A stretch of 49,288 bases of DNA from an uncultured Porphyromonadaceae bacterium (GTDB lineage Bacteria; Bacteroidota; Bacteroidia; Bacteroidales; Muribaculaceae). This document shows, piece by piece, positions 18,459 to 25,861 of the stretch. Positions within the stretch are counted from its first letter, which is position 1. Each line of letters starts with the position of its first letter. The position numbers and the translations under genes are program-made. Under the pieces are notes generated by a model. It was not told where the DNA came from. It worked only from the letters and a program-made list of their open reading frames with translations, and searched no databases. The stretch lies in contig CAMWLS010000014.1 in the NCBI GenBank assembly GCA_947175205.1, positions 1 through 49,288 on the forward strand, given 5' to 3'.

Positions 18459-19775
18459 TCAGCGGCTGCCTATGCGGGTGTATTCAAAACCGTTTTCCTC
18501 CAGTTCCTGACGGCTGTAAATGTTGCGGCCGTCCACCACAAGGTTACCGCGCATGACCTGGCGTAAGCGAGGCCAGGAGGGCATGCGGAACTGGCGCCAC
18601 TCAGTTAACAGCGCAAGCACGTCAGCCCCGGCGGCAGCGTCATATATGTTCTCAGCATACTTCACGCTGTCACCCAGAATGCGGTGACACTCCTGAAGTG
18701 CCACGGGGTCAAAGACACGGACCGTGGCCCCGGCTTCAAGCAACAGGCGTATAACTTCCAGCGAGGGAGCCTCACGCATGTCATCTGTTTCCGGCTTAAA
18801 GGCTGTTCCAAGTATAGCCACGGTCTTGCCTCTGAGGTTTGTTCCCAGACGCTCTGTGATTTTATCAAAAACAATCCTTTTCTGGCGCTCGTTAACACGT
18901 TCCACGGCTTCTATGACCTCCATGGTGTAACCGTGCTCACGTGCTGTGTGTGCCAGGGCTTTTACATCCTTGGGGAAACATGAGCCGCCATAGCCGCAGC
19001 CTGCGTATAAGAATTTTGAGCCTATGCGGGGGTCAGTGCCCAATCCCTGGCGTACTTCATCCACATTGGCCCCCACCAGCTGGCACAGGTTGGCTATGTC
19101 GTTCATGAACGAAATGCGTGTGGCAAGCATGGCGTTAGCCGCATACTTTGTCATCTCAGCAGATGGAATGTCCATGAAAAGCACACGGAAATCACGGATA
19201 AGGAAGGGCTTGTAGAGGCGGCTCATTACTTCTCTGGCGCGCTCACTCTCCACGCCCACCACCACACGGTCAGGTGACATGAAGTCCTTTATGGCAGCGC
19301 CCTCCTTGAGGAATTCCGGATTGGAAGCCACGTCAAAGGGAATGTCCACGCCTCTGCGCTCCAGCTCCTGACATATAACCTCCTTTACGCGAGCTGCAGT
19401 CCCTACGGGTACGGTGGATTTGGTTACGAGTATGGTGTATCTGTTAATGGTACGTCCAAATTCCCGCGCCACCTCAAGAACATATTTGAGGTCTGCTGAA
19501 CCGTCTTCATCCGGAGGAGTGCCAACGGCTGAGAACACAACCTCTACCTGGTCAATAACCGAGCTGAGCGAGGTGCTGAAGTGGAGGCGTCCGTACTCCA
19601 TGTTGCGGTGTACCAGAGCCTCCAGCCCGGGCTCATAAATGGGGAGAATTCCTTTGCGGAGATTCTGTATTTTTTCAGCGTTGACGTCAACGCAGGTGAC
19701 ATGGTTTCCCATCTCGGCAAAACAGGTGCCGCTTACAAGGCCTACGTAGCCGGTTCCTACTATTGCTATTTCCAT
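18459..19775 (-). CDS. ugd: UDP-glucose 6-dehydrogenase
   Basis: Oxidises UDP-glucose to UDP-glucuronate for surface polysaccharide. N-terminal NAD motif GTGYVGLVSG (7-16), GTPPDEDGSADL (85-96), KSTVPVGT, NPEFLKEGAA (152-161), and the catalytic cysteine C266 in GCGYGGSCFPKD. The C-terminal domain has GTAFKPETDDMREAPS. 438 residues is typical. It is the last gene of a minus-strand unit tsaC, acyltransferase, ugd, with 14 nt to the gene before it. Confidence 0.95.
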   Translation of the reverse strand: MEIAIVGTGYVGLVSGTCFAEMGNHVTCVDVNAEKIQNLRKGILPIYEPGLEALVHRNMEYGRLHFSTSLSSVIDQVEVVFSAVGTPPDEDGSADLKYVLEVAREFGRTINRYTILVTKSTVPVGTAARVKEVICQELERRGVDIPFDVASNPEFLKEGAAIKDFMSPDRVVVGVESERAREVMSRLYKPFLIRDFRVLFMDIPSAEMTKYAANAMLATRISFMNDIANLCQLVGANVDEVRQGLGTDPRIGSKFLYAGCGYGGSCFPKDVKALAHTAREHGYTMEVIEAVERVNERQKRIVFDKITERLGTNLRGKTVAILGTAFKPETDDMREAPSLEVIRLLLEAGATVRVFDPVALQECHRILGDSVKYAENIYDAAAGADVLALLTEWRQFRMPSWPRLRQVMRGNLVVDGRNIYSRQELEENGFEYTRIGSR

Positions 19776-19789
19776 ATCTTTATAACTGA

Positions 19790-20716
19790 TTATGCATGTG
19801 TTATATTGTCTGAGGCATTGAGAACCAGCGTGGGTTTGAGTGTGGCCACGCAGCCAATGCTTTCCTTGAATGTGGCCAGTCCCGGATTTGGTTCCTCAGG
19901 GGAGGTTGAGGGGCCTATGTCCACTATTTTCAGGCCACAGTTGTAATAGTGCGTGAATAGTTCATATGCAAGGCGGTTCATGGGGTGGGGAGCTTCCGGA
20001 GCTGCTGTGTCACCCCAATAAATTACCTGCACTATACCGGGGGTAACGTGATATACAATAGCTGCCGCTACGGGTGTATCATCCAAAGACAGGACAGCGG
20101 AGTCAATGTGGACCACGGCCGCTGTCTGCCTCAGCTGCTCAAGCGTCATGCGCAGGGGGTATCCGTGCGCGGCGCGATTGGCCTCTATAATGGCGTATGC
20201 GTCCTCTAAGGCAGCGCAGGGGGTGAAATCATACATCACCCGCAGGGCAGCGTTAAGCTTGTTGCGTGCCGAAGGGCTCAGGGCTGTCCTGTAATCAGCC
20301 ATCCGCTCCAGAGGAAAATGATGATTGAGCCACAAAGGCATCTGCTGTGCTCCTGCCGAGAGGGCGGCATACCAGGTGGCCTGCTGTAGGTCAGGGTTAT
20401 AAAGGGACGGAGGAAGAGTAAGTTTCAGTGGTGCGTCCAGCACATGTGATACCTCGTTGAAAAACTCAGTCAGAGCTGCGGTGTTTACGCCGTTTTTAAC
20501 CCTTATACTGCTGAATGGGGCAGAGAACGGAGCCATCCATTTGCCGTCTCGTTTGCCGGCGGTAAGGGCAATTTTCACTTTACTTTTGCTGTCTGTTCCG
20601 CATAGGTTTATCACTTTATCAGCACGCGGGGCATTCAGATGGCAGAAGTCATAGCTGTCATAGACACTGGCCTCAGGCAGCGGCAAGGGAGAGAGGGGGT
20701 GTATTTCAACTTTCAT
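19790..20716 (-). CDS. GNAT/FemAB-like acyltransferase (tentative)
   Basis: 308 residues, no signal peptide or membrane segment. The layout suggests two acetyltransferase-like halves. The segment with NKLNAALR, then A..II..NRAAHGYPLRMTLEQL (about 148-195), followed by beta strands VVHIDSAVLSLDDTPVAAAIVYHV and MNRLAYELFTHYYNCGLKIVDIG, resembles FemAB/GNAT-6 proteins of Bacteroidetes, which transfer acyl or aminoacyl groups to unknown acceptors. No catalytic residue can be named. It lies 6 nt after tsaC and 14 nt before ugd, so it is cotranscribed. Context with ugd suggests a role in envelope modification, but this is inference. Confidence 0.6.
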   Translation of the reverse strand: MKVEIHPLSPLPLPEASVYDSYDFCHLNAPRADKVINLCGTDSKSKVKIALTAGKRDGKWMAPFSAPFSSIRVKNGVNTAALTEFFNEVSHVLDAPLKLTLPPSLYNPDLQQATWYAALSAGAQQMPLWLNHHFPLERMADYRTALSPSARNKLNAALRVMYDFTPCAALEDAYAIIEANRAAHGYPLRMTLEQLRQTAAVVHIDSAVLSLDDTPVAAAIVYHVTPGIVQVIYWGDTAAPEAPHPMNRLAYELFTHYYNCGLKIVDIGPSTSPEEPNPGLATFKESIGCVATLKPTLVLNASDNITHA

Positions 20717-20722
20717 ATTTGC

Positions 20723-21331
20723 CTATCCTTCAAAAATTCCTTTGCCCTGCCTGATTATTTCTGGGACTCCGCTATCAGTGAGGTCTACTATTGTGGAGGG
20801 TTCTGTGCCGCCCTCCCCTCCATTGACAAGGGCATCCACGCTGTGGTGGTACAGAAGTCCCAGCGACTCCGGGGAGCTGAGCTCATATTCATTCTCAGCC
20901 TCAACGGAAGTAGTGAGTATGGGATGGTCCAGTTCACGGGCAAGGGCAAGAGCAATACTGTTGTCCGGAATACGTATGCCCACGGTCTTGCGTCCGCGGA
21001 ATACCTTTGGCAGGGAGTTTGACGCCGGCAGGATAAATGTAAACGGGCCCGGAAGATACTGCTTGAGAATATTGAAAGTAGTATTGTCAATACGGGCGTA
21101 TTCCGCAGCCTGTGACATTGAGGCGCAGACCACTGACAGCAGCTGGCGGTCAGGGTTGATTCCTTTGATGCGGCATAACCTGTCAATGGCCTTGCGGTCA
21201 AGAGCGTCACAGCCTATACCGTAAATTGTGTCAGTGGGGAAAATTACCGTTCCGCTGTGGCTCAGGATGTCTGTTGCGTCATCAATGGCAGCAGAGTTTA
21301 TTGAGCCTGGGTAAATTTTGAAAATCTTCAT
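20723..21331 (-). CDS. tsaC: L-threonylcarbamoyladenylate synthase (Sua5/YciO/YrdC family)
   Basis: Makes threonylcarbamoyl-AMP for the t6A37 modification of ANN-decoding tRNAs. YrdC-domain landmarks: GTVIFPTDTIYGIGCDA (N-terminal third), RIKGINPDRQLLSVVC (the KxR/SxN-like motif, with R at the substrate site), LPGPFTFILPAS, GIRIPDNSIAL and TTSVEAENEYELS. An upstream ATG would extend the protein by 18 residues, but MKIFKIYPGS is the family-like start and avoids overlap with the divergent gene's promoter, so I use 21331. Some paralogues (YciO) have other roles, so t6A function is likely but not certain. Confidence 0.87.
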   Translation of the reverse strand: MKIFKIYPGSINSAAIDDATDILSHSGTVIFPTDTIYGIGCDALDRKAIDRLCRIKGINPDRQLLSVVCASMSQAAEYARIDNTTFNILKQYLPGPFTFILPASNSLPKVFRGRKTVGIRIPDNSIALALARELDHPILTTSVEAENEYELSSPESLGLLYHHSVDALVNGGEGGTEPSTIVDLTDSGVPEIIRQGKGIFEG

Positions 21332-21335
21332 GCCG

Positions 21336-21366
21336 TTTGCGATTTTGTACAAAAATAGTAATTTTG
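21336..21366 (+). promoter_or_regulatory. Promoter of the GlmU-like gene, back to back with tsaC
   Basis: TTTG (21336-21339) and TAATTTTG (21359-21366) with 19 bp between match the consensus. The start would be near 21373, leaving a leader of only about 14 nt. On the minus strand TATTTTTG (21350-21357) could be the -7 box of tsaC, although no -33 is at the right distance. The two would overlap. Confidence 0.75.
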
Positions 21367-21386
21367 CGCAAAACGTATATATCACT

Positions 21387-22553
21387 ATGATGGAAATAAT
21401 GATTTTTGATGCGCCCGGAGCGCATGATAATTTATTGCCTTTAACTTACACCCGTCCGGTGGGCGCTCTGCGTGTGGGCATGAGCACTATTGCTGAGAAG
21501 TGGGAGAGACTCACAGGCTGTAGCTATGGGTGGAAAACAGAGGATTATCTTTCTCCGCTTTTTAAGTCAGTGACGCAGCCTGAACAGGCTCTGTGGATTA
21601 ACGGGTCCGTCATTCCTGACAGAGAGCTGGCTGATGCAGTGATGGCTCTTGAAAAGAACAGTCAGTTATGGCATGAAGATGTGCTTCTGGCCGCCTGGGG
21701 TGGCTGTACTCCCTGCGACGCCTGCAGCAGGGTTATGTATTCAAAGGATGTGATGAGCATAAATAATGTCTATGATATATTCATACTCAACGGTGATGCT
21801 CTCCGCCTGGATTATGAAGCTTTTGACAGGAGTGACAATGTGGCGCCTCACAAGTCTGTCACTGTAATTGGTCCGGAGGAGAATCTGTATATCCATCCCA
21901 CCGCGCAGGTTCTGGGATGTATAATCAACGTGAGCGCAGGACCGGTGTATGTGGGCCCTAATGCCGCTGTAATGGAAGGCAGCACTCTACGTGGCCCTGT
22001 GGCGGTGTGTGAGCACGCGTCCGTGAATATGGGCACAAAGATATATCCGGACACCACCATCGGCCCGTGGTGTAAGGTTGGTGGCGAACTCAATAACGTT
22101 GTCATGCAGGCTTATAGCAACAAGGCTCATGACGGCTTCCTGGGTAACGCCGTGGTGGGAGAGTGGTGTAATCTCGGCGCCGGATGCGTGGCGTCTAATC
22201 TGAAGAACGACTATACCAAAATCAAGCTCTGGAATTATCCGGCGCACCGTTTTCTGCCCACGGGACTGCAGTTCTGCGGCCTGATAATGGGAGATCACTC
22301 CAAGGCCGGCATAAATACCATGTTCAACACGGCAACCGTAGTGGGAGTGGGAGTCAACATTCATGGCACAGGATTCCCGCGAAACTTTGTTGCAAGTTTC
22401 AGTGAAGGTGGAGCAGGCGGCTTTATTGACGTTCCCATGAGTAAATTCTTTGACATTGCCGCGCGTGTTATGGCGCGCAGAGGTAAGGAGATGGGGGCTG
22501 ATGAACGAGCCATGTTTGAGCATATCCGCCGCACGGCTGAGAACTATAAGTGA
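21387..22553 (+). CDS. GlmU-like sugar-phosphate nucleotidyltransferase with left-handed beta-helix
   Basis: Bacteroidetes-type GlmU family protein (UDP-GlcNAc diphosphorylase/GlcN-1-P acetyltransferase variant). Residues start at MMEIMIFDAPGAHDNLLPLTYTR, with the family's PL-TYTRPVGALRVG. The canonical LAAGxGTRM loop of GlmU is absent, as in this variant family. From about residue 165 hexapeptide repeats form the acyltransferase beta-helix (IHPTAQVLGCIINVSAGPVYVG, TTIGPWCKVGGELNNVVM, NLGAGCVASNL). A longer reading would begin upstream at 21318, but the promoter -7 box at 21359-21366 lies after that, so 21387 is preferred. 388 residues. Confidence 0.82.
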   Translation: MMEIMIFDAPGAHDNLLPLTYTRPVGALRVGMSTIAEKWERLTGCSYGWKTEDYLSPLFKSVTQPEQALWINGSVIPDRELADAVMALEKNSQLWHEDVLLAAWGGCTPCDACSRVMYSKDVMSINNVYDIFILNGDALRLDYEAFDRSDNVAPHKSVTVIGPEENLYIHPTAQVLGCIINVSAGPVYVGPNAAVMEGSTLRGPVAVCEHASVNMGTKIYPDTTIGPWCKVGGELNNVVMQAYSNKAHDGFLGNAVVGEWCNLGAGCVASNLKNDYTKIKLWNYPAHRFLPTGLQFCGLIMGDHSKAGINTMFNTATVVGVGVNIHGTGFPRNFVASFSEGGAGGFIDVPMSKFFDIAARVMARRGKEMGADERAMFEHIRRTAENYK

Positions 22554-22596
22554 ACCTTTACCCACAACGCTTAAATGCATCATAAGCCTGTTTCTG

Positions 22597-22620
22597 TTGA
22601 TTTTGAATCCTCAAAATCAA
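22597..22620. promoter_or_regulatory. Perfect palindrome touching the AraC start codon
   Basis: TTGATTTTGA (22597-22606) and TCAAAATCAA (22611-22620) form a perfect 10-bp inverted repeat with a 4-base centre, and the next base is the A of the ATG. The left arm also contains TGATTTTG, one base off a -7 box. It may be an operator for autoregulation, or a hairpin that restricts translation. Confidence 0.55.
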
Positions 22621-23583
22621 ATGACTAAAGAAGAAATAACAGCTGGAAGTAAAATGACTGCAGATGCCGGGAAAGCATCCGTGCGGAGGGTGGCGGGTGT
22701 TTTCCCGGAGGATATTGAAAATAAACTCCGGACGGTATTAAGACACATTGAAGAGTCCGCCGCTTTTGACGGTGTAGGTGATATGGATTTCAACGATGCC
22801 ACTTCAGTATCATCATTGGCACTTGCCTCTGGATTATCCGTGCGCAGCTTACGAGATTACTTTAAAGCATATACCGGTCAGAGTCTGGTGAACTATGTTT
22901 CCCAAAGACGTGCCGAATATGCGGCTCGTATATTCAGATTATACCCTGCCGTTTCAAAAGCGCAAGCGGCATACTCAATAGGCTTTAACTGTCCGAACGG
23001 GATTTATAGGTTGATGCGAAAAAACGGTGTCGCTAATATCGACTCTCTCAGAAGCATGATTGTCAATGATTCTGCCATTCATCTTCCTTTCAGGAAAGAG
23101 TATATGTCCGAATGCTTACTCTTTTACAAACAGTTGGAGACTCATTATGATGAGTGTTCAACCTGTGAATTTGAGACGGATAATTGGAATAAAATCGAAG
23201 CATTTGTTTTGACAAGGCATCCAAAGGCAAAAGCATCAGGATATGTTGGTTTTGCAATAGATAGATATATCTCTGATGATAAATATTCGGGGACATTCAT
23301 TTCCGGCATCTTATTTCAAGGAATCCATTCGTCAGAACTCAATAAAGTTATCCCCGGTAGTATTGGCTGGAGATTAATTCCGGCACGAAAATATGCCGTA
23401 TTTACACACAAAGGCAATTATGATGGCTTAACCTCATTTTATGATGAGGTTATTACTACAATTAACAATAGTGATTTAAGTATTGACATAACGGCCCCGT
23501 ATATGGAGAAATACCTCAATTCCCCCACCGATGTACCTGCGGAGGAATTGATTACGGAGTTGTGGGTCGGCTTGGCTGATTAG
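22621..23583 (+). CDS. AraC-family regulator with C-terminal GyrI-like sensor domain
   Basis: Transcription regulator. N-terminal AraC-type double helix-turn-helix (about 40-135): SLALASGLSVRSLRDYFKAYTGQSLVNYVSQRRAEYAARI, then SKAQAAYSIGFNCPNGIYRLMRKNGV. The C-terminal half (about 165-320) is a GyrI-like effector domain, with RKYAVFTHKGNYDGLTSFYDEV and the acidic end ELITELWVGL typical of the Rob/BmrR-like drug- or small-molecule-binding fold. 320 residues. The next in-frame ATG at 22654 has GGAAG in front of it and is an alternative start; an upstream extension into the previous gene is rejected. It is the first gene of an AT-richer block and ends convergently with a minus-strand gene. It is a candidate regulator of the promoters at 25.0 and 25.8 kb. 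Confidence 0.85.
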   Translation: MTKEEITAGSKMTADAGKASVRRVAGVFPEDIENKLRTVLRHIEESAAFDGVGDMDFNDATSVSSLALASGLSVRSLRDYFKAYTGQSLVNYVSQRRAEYAARIFRLYPAVSKAQAAYSIGFNCPNGIYRLMRKNGVANIDSLRSMIVNDSAIHLPFRKEYMSECLLFYKQLETHYDECSTCEFETDNWNKIEAFVLTRHPKAKASGYVGFAIDRYISDDKYSGTFISGILFQGIHSSELNKVIPGSIGWRLIPARKYAVFTHKGNYDGLTSFYDEVITTINNSDLSIDITAPYMEKYLNSPTDVPAEELITELWVGLAD

Positions 23584-24068
23584 ATTGGGACTGCATATTT
23601 GGGTATAGACAATGTAACTATTTTATTCCATGCTTGAAATGTATCGCTTTTAAGAATTTCAATATACCTCTTCCAAACATATTTTGACGGTCCATTTGGG
23701 TCGCTTATGCCTTGAACCATTAACGAGAAACAATATCGGTCATCCTCCACTACGCCCATTTCTTCCGATATGTTTATTCTGGTAAACAATTCACATGCAT
23801 TCCATTTGGTTTCCAATGCCTTTATCTTACCTATTTCTTCACTATCAATAACTATTCTGGGATGAGCCGAAAGGAAAATTTGACTATCTCTGGGAAATAT
23901 ATCTATTACGATGTCCACAACTTGACTAGGATCTTCTGAGTTCCTGACATGAAAACTTGTTGAAGTGGGATTACCATTTTTGTTTCCTGTATCAGAATTG
24001 AAAAGGGTCTGATACTTAATCTTGGCAGACTTCAGATATGCCTGGAGTGATTGAGTGATTCTGTCCAT
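23580..24068 (-). CDS. Protein of unknown function, possibly YbjN-like
   Basis: 162 residues from MDRITQSLQAYL; an upstream ATG at 24125 would overlap the preceding gene by 35 bases and is less likely. No signal peptide or membrane segment. A helix-rich start is followed by beta strands (SFHVRNSEDPSQVVDIVIDIFPRD), then NACELFTRINISEEMG, YCFSLMVQGISDP and a helical end. This resembles the type-III-chaperone-like fold of YbjN proteins, but similarity is only of pattern. It follows the deiminase gene by about 22 nt and probably shares its promoter. Its stop overlaps the stop of the convergent AraC gene by 3 bases. Confidence 0.6.
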   Translation of the reverse strand: MDRITQSLQAYLKSAKIKYQTLFNSDTGNKNGNPTSTSFHVRNSEDPSQVVDIVIDIFPRDSQIFLSAHPRIVIDSEEIGKIKALETKWNACELFTRINISEEMGVVEDDRYCFSLMVQGISDPNGPSKYVWKRYIEILKSDTFQAWNKIVTLSIPKYAVPI

Positions 24069-24090
24069 AAAAGAATACCATTTAATTGGG

Positions 24091-24990
24091 TTAGTGACAT
24101 TGAGGAGCAAAGAGTGGATGCCCAAAGTTAATTCCCTCCTCCCTGAAGATTCGAGTATTCATGCTCCATGATATGCAGTGCATGGCGCCACCCTCGGATA
24201 TAATTTTTGACATTGAGATAGGAATGCACTTTTTACCTGTGATTGATTCCAGTTGAGATATCGCTACCCTATCGGAAGCAATGCTTGCAGTAGGCACGAG
24301 AATTGCATTTCGTAACTCAAGGTAATTGAGATGGCACCAGCTATTCTCACGGCACTTATCGCCATATTTCAATTCTTGAATCTCAAATCTATTGCCGAGA
24401 GCCTTCTTTATAGCAATTCCAAGATTGGGATCCATATCTGCATAGCAGTTCATCAGAAGGCGACCTTTGCCAATACTTCTAACCATTCCGTCGGCATGTC
24501 CATATTTTTCTTCTGTGTCCCAAGGGATAAGGATGACTTCTGCATTGAATATGTCGTCAAGGTTGAGCAAAATTTCATGATGTGAAAGCCCCGGATTCTC
24601 ATACAGTACCTTCGTTGTCATGATAACACAGTCCACTCCATCCTTATCGGTGCAACGTATCATGTTGCCGCCATCGATTATAAGATTAGTGTGATTGCAT
24701 ATGGAAGATGATAGTGCATCGCTCCCGCCTATCGCAAGAAAAGCGTCCCGACAATTGGTTATATATCGGGAGTCCTTGCCTTGCAAATAATCGGGGTTAT
24801 AGCGATAAACCACAAATTCGCCATCCTGACGTTGGAATGGCATAAAATCACGAACCCAAATATCGGCAGCGTTGGGTACAAAATCATAGATTTCATTGTC
24901 GGCAGTGAGTGCAGCCTCAATCTGCGCCCATACCGGCTGATATTTCTTGAGGCTTTCAAGCCATGGAGAAAAATAGTGAATTGTCTTCAT
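24091..24990 (-). CDS. PPAD/agmatine-deiminase-family guanidino-group hydrolase
   Basis: Amidinotransferase-fold enzyme of the Porphyromonas-type peptidylarginine deiminase/agmatine deiminase family. The active-site set is complete: IWVRDFMPF (D48), DGGN (106-109), HADG (165-168) and GGAMHC (267-272, nucleophile C272). It is shorter (299 residues) than typical agmatine deiminases (about 340-370), and the C-terminal ITQQxP-like part reads ISWSMN, so the substrate may differ from agmatine. No signal peptide, so probably cytoplasmic. First gene of a minus-strand pair with the YbjN-like gene; the upstream region holds a 17-bp palindrome, a TAACTTTG box and the shared motif. Citrulline or agmatine product is inference. 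Confidence 0.82.
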   Translation of the reverse strand: MKTIHYFSPWLESLKKYQPVWAQIEAALTADNEIYDFVPNAADIWVRDFMPFQRQDGEFVVYRYNPDYLQGKDSRYITNCRDAFLAIGGSDALSSSICNHTNLIIDGGNMIRCTDKDGVDCVIMTTKVLYENPGLSHHEILLNLDDIFNAEVILIPWDTEEKYGHADGMVRSIGKGRLLMNCYADMDPNLGIAIKKALGNRFEIQELKYGDKCRENSWCHLNYLELRNAILVPTASIASDRVAISQLESITGKKCIPISMSKIISEGGAMHCISWSMNTRIFREEGINFGHPLFAPQCH

Positions 24991-24998
24991 AACTTACG

Positions 24999-25015
24999 GT
25001 GTTTAAGTTAAACAC
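24999..25015. promoter_or_regulatory. Palindrome in the deiminase leader
   Basis: GTGTTTAAGTTAAACAC is a perfect palindrome with 8-bp arms around one central base. It lies between the predicted -7 box (25018-25025, minus strand) and the start codon, where a repressor would block transcription or a hairpin would form in the leader. Confidence 0.6.
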
Positions 25016-25077
25016 TGCAAAGTTAGGGACAAGACTGACGGCCAACCGTATCCAAAACGGCAAACCTAATCCGGAAT
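25011..25077 (-). promoter_or_regulatory. Promoter region A of the shared pair (deiminase)
   Basis: On the minus strand TAACTTTG (25018-25025) is a -7 box. CCGTATCCAAAACGG (plus-strand 25046-25060) lies 20 bases upstream of it, and the -33 position has no TTTG. The block aligns without gaps with 25795-25861. The left edge of the block overlaps the 3' end of the upstream 228-residue gene. Confidence 0.65.
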
Positions 25078-25752
25078 ATTTTCGATTTCATCTAAACGCG
25101 TAAAACTCCACTTTCGATCGTCCTTGATGTACTTACCGTTTGCATCTACAATCTTATTCTCGTGCAAATCGTATTTATACACGTTTTGACGTTTAGCAGG
25201 TTTCAATTCTTTATGTCGTTTTGGAATAGGAGTATCTTTCCATTTTATATTGTTACCACCAAATCCATTTATGAAGTCATACAGATAAGTTGATTGTTTA
25301 TTCACTCTATCTTTAGCATCGTTACAAGGGACGAATAACTTCCTATTTCTATCGTAGTGTAGGTATGTGGCCTGTATCACATCATACACCTCGTATGCGC
25401 GAATTAGAGCTGAAGAACGAAGTTTTAAGTCTTTATTTTCAAAAGTAATATCATATCCTGACGCATGTGCATGTAAGGACATTAATGGGAAATAAGGCAC
25501 TTCGCCTTCTACATATCTGCCGTTCCGGTGATATACAATAGGATCCTTAGGTAAATCTTTCTCATCTCCCTCGTGATGGCAATAGAACTCAACGGTCCGA
25601 ATGAAAATTTTATAATGCTCTTCTTTGTTATCGGACACCGAGATATACCCTCCATAAAGGAATGCCTCCGCTAACTCCTTAAAACACTCATTATCATGCT
25701 CAGATTTAAATTCAGGCTTAAATTTTTCCAATTTTTCTTTTAGCGTACTCAT
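25066..25752 (-). CDS. Orphan protein, possible relative of 3-methyladenine-glycosylase-fold proteins
   Basis: 228 residues, soluble, AT-rich coding sequence. I do not recognise it firmly. The layout EFYCHHEGDEKDLPKDPIVYHRN, then PYFPLMSLHAHASGYDITFEN and RSSALIRAYEV resembles a Bacteroidetes family of hypothetical proteins with a pattern like (E)FY...D...Y.R...H.SG.D.TFE...LIR. That pattern is reminiscent of the core of the AAG/MPG DNA glycosylase fold. Catalytic function cannot be claimed. The C-terminal 60 residues are basic and charged. It has its own promoter (25802-25844) and stands just before the deiminase gene on the same strand. Confidence 0.65.
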   Translation of the reverse strand: MSTLKEKLEKFKPEFKSEHDNECFKELAEAFLYGGYISVSDNKEEHYKIFIRTVEFYCHHEGDEKDLPKDPIVYHRNGRYVEGEVPYFPLMSLHAHASGYDITFENKDLKLRSSALIRAYEVYDVIQATYLHYDRNRKLFVPCNDAKDRVNKQSTYLYDFINGFGGNNIKWKDTPIPKRHKELKPAKRQNVYKYDLHENKIVDANGKYIKDDRKWSFTRLDEIENIPD

Positions 25753-25786
25753 AATTTACATTTTTATTAGTAGTAAATTGTCCTTA

Positions 25787-25809
25787 TAACTTTGAACACG
25801 GCAAAGTTA
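25787..25809. promoter_or_regulatory. Facing TAACTTTG boxes
   Basis: TAACTTTG at 25787-25794 (plus) and CAAAGTTA at 25802-25809 form a perfect 8-bp inverted repeat with 7 bases between. The right arm is the -7 box of the minus-strand gene; the left arm is an identical box pointing the other way, or an operator half. Confidence 0.5.
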
Positions 25810-25861
25810 GGGTAAATATTAAAGACAGCCCGTATCTAAAACGGTAAATTTTATACGGAAT
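25795..25861 (-). promoter_or_regulatory. Promoter region B of the shared pair (228-residue orphan)
   Basis: Same layout as region A: minus-strand TAACTTTG (25802-25809), 20 bases, then CCGTATCTAAAACGG (25830-25844 on the plus strand), then 11 bases to CGGAAT. Spacing is identical in both copies (17 bases between the GGG after the box and the motif). Confidence 0.65.

Noticed and set aside
22450-22620. Upstream extension of the AraC gene
   Set aside because: It would overlap the GlmU-like gene by about 100 bases and add residues unlike any AraC protein.
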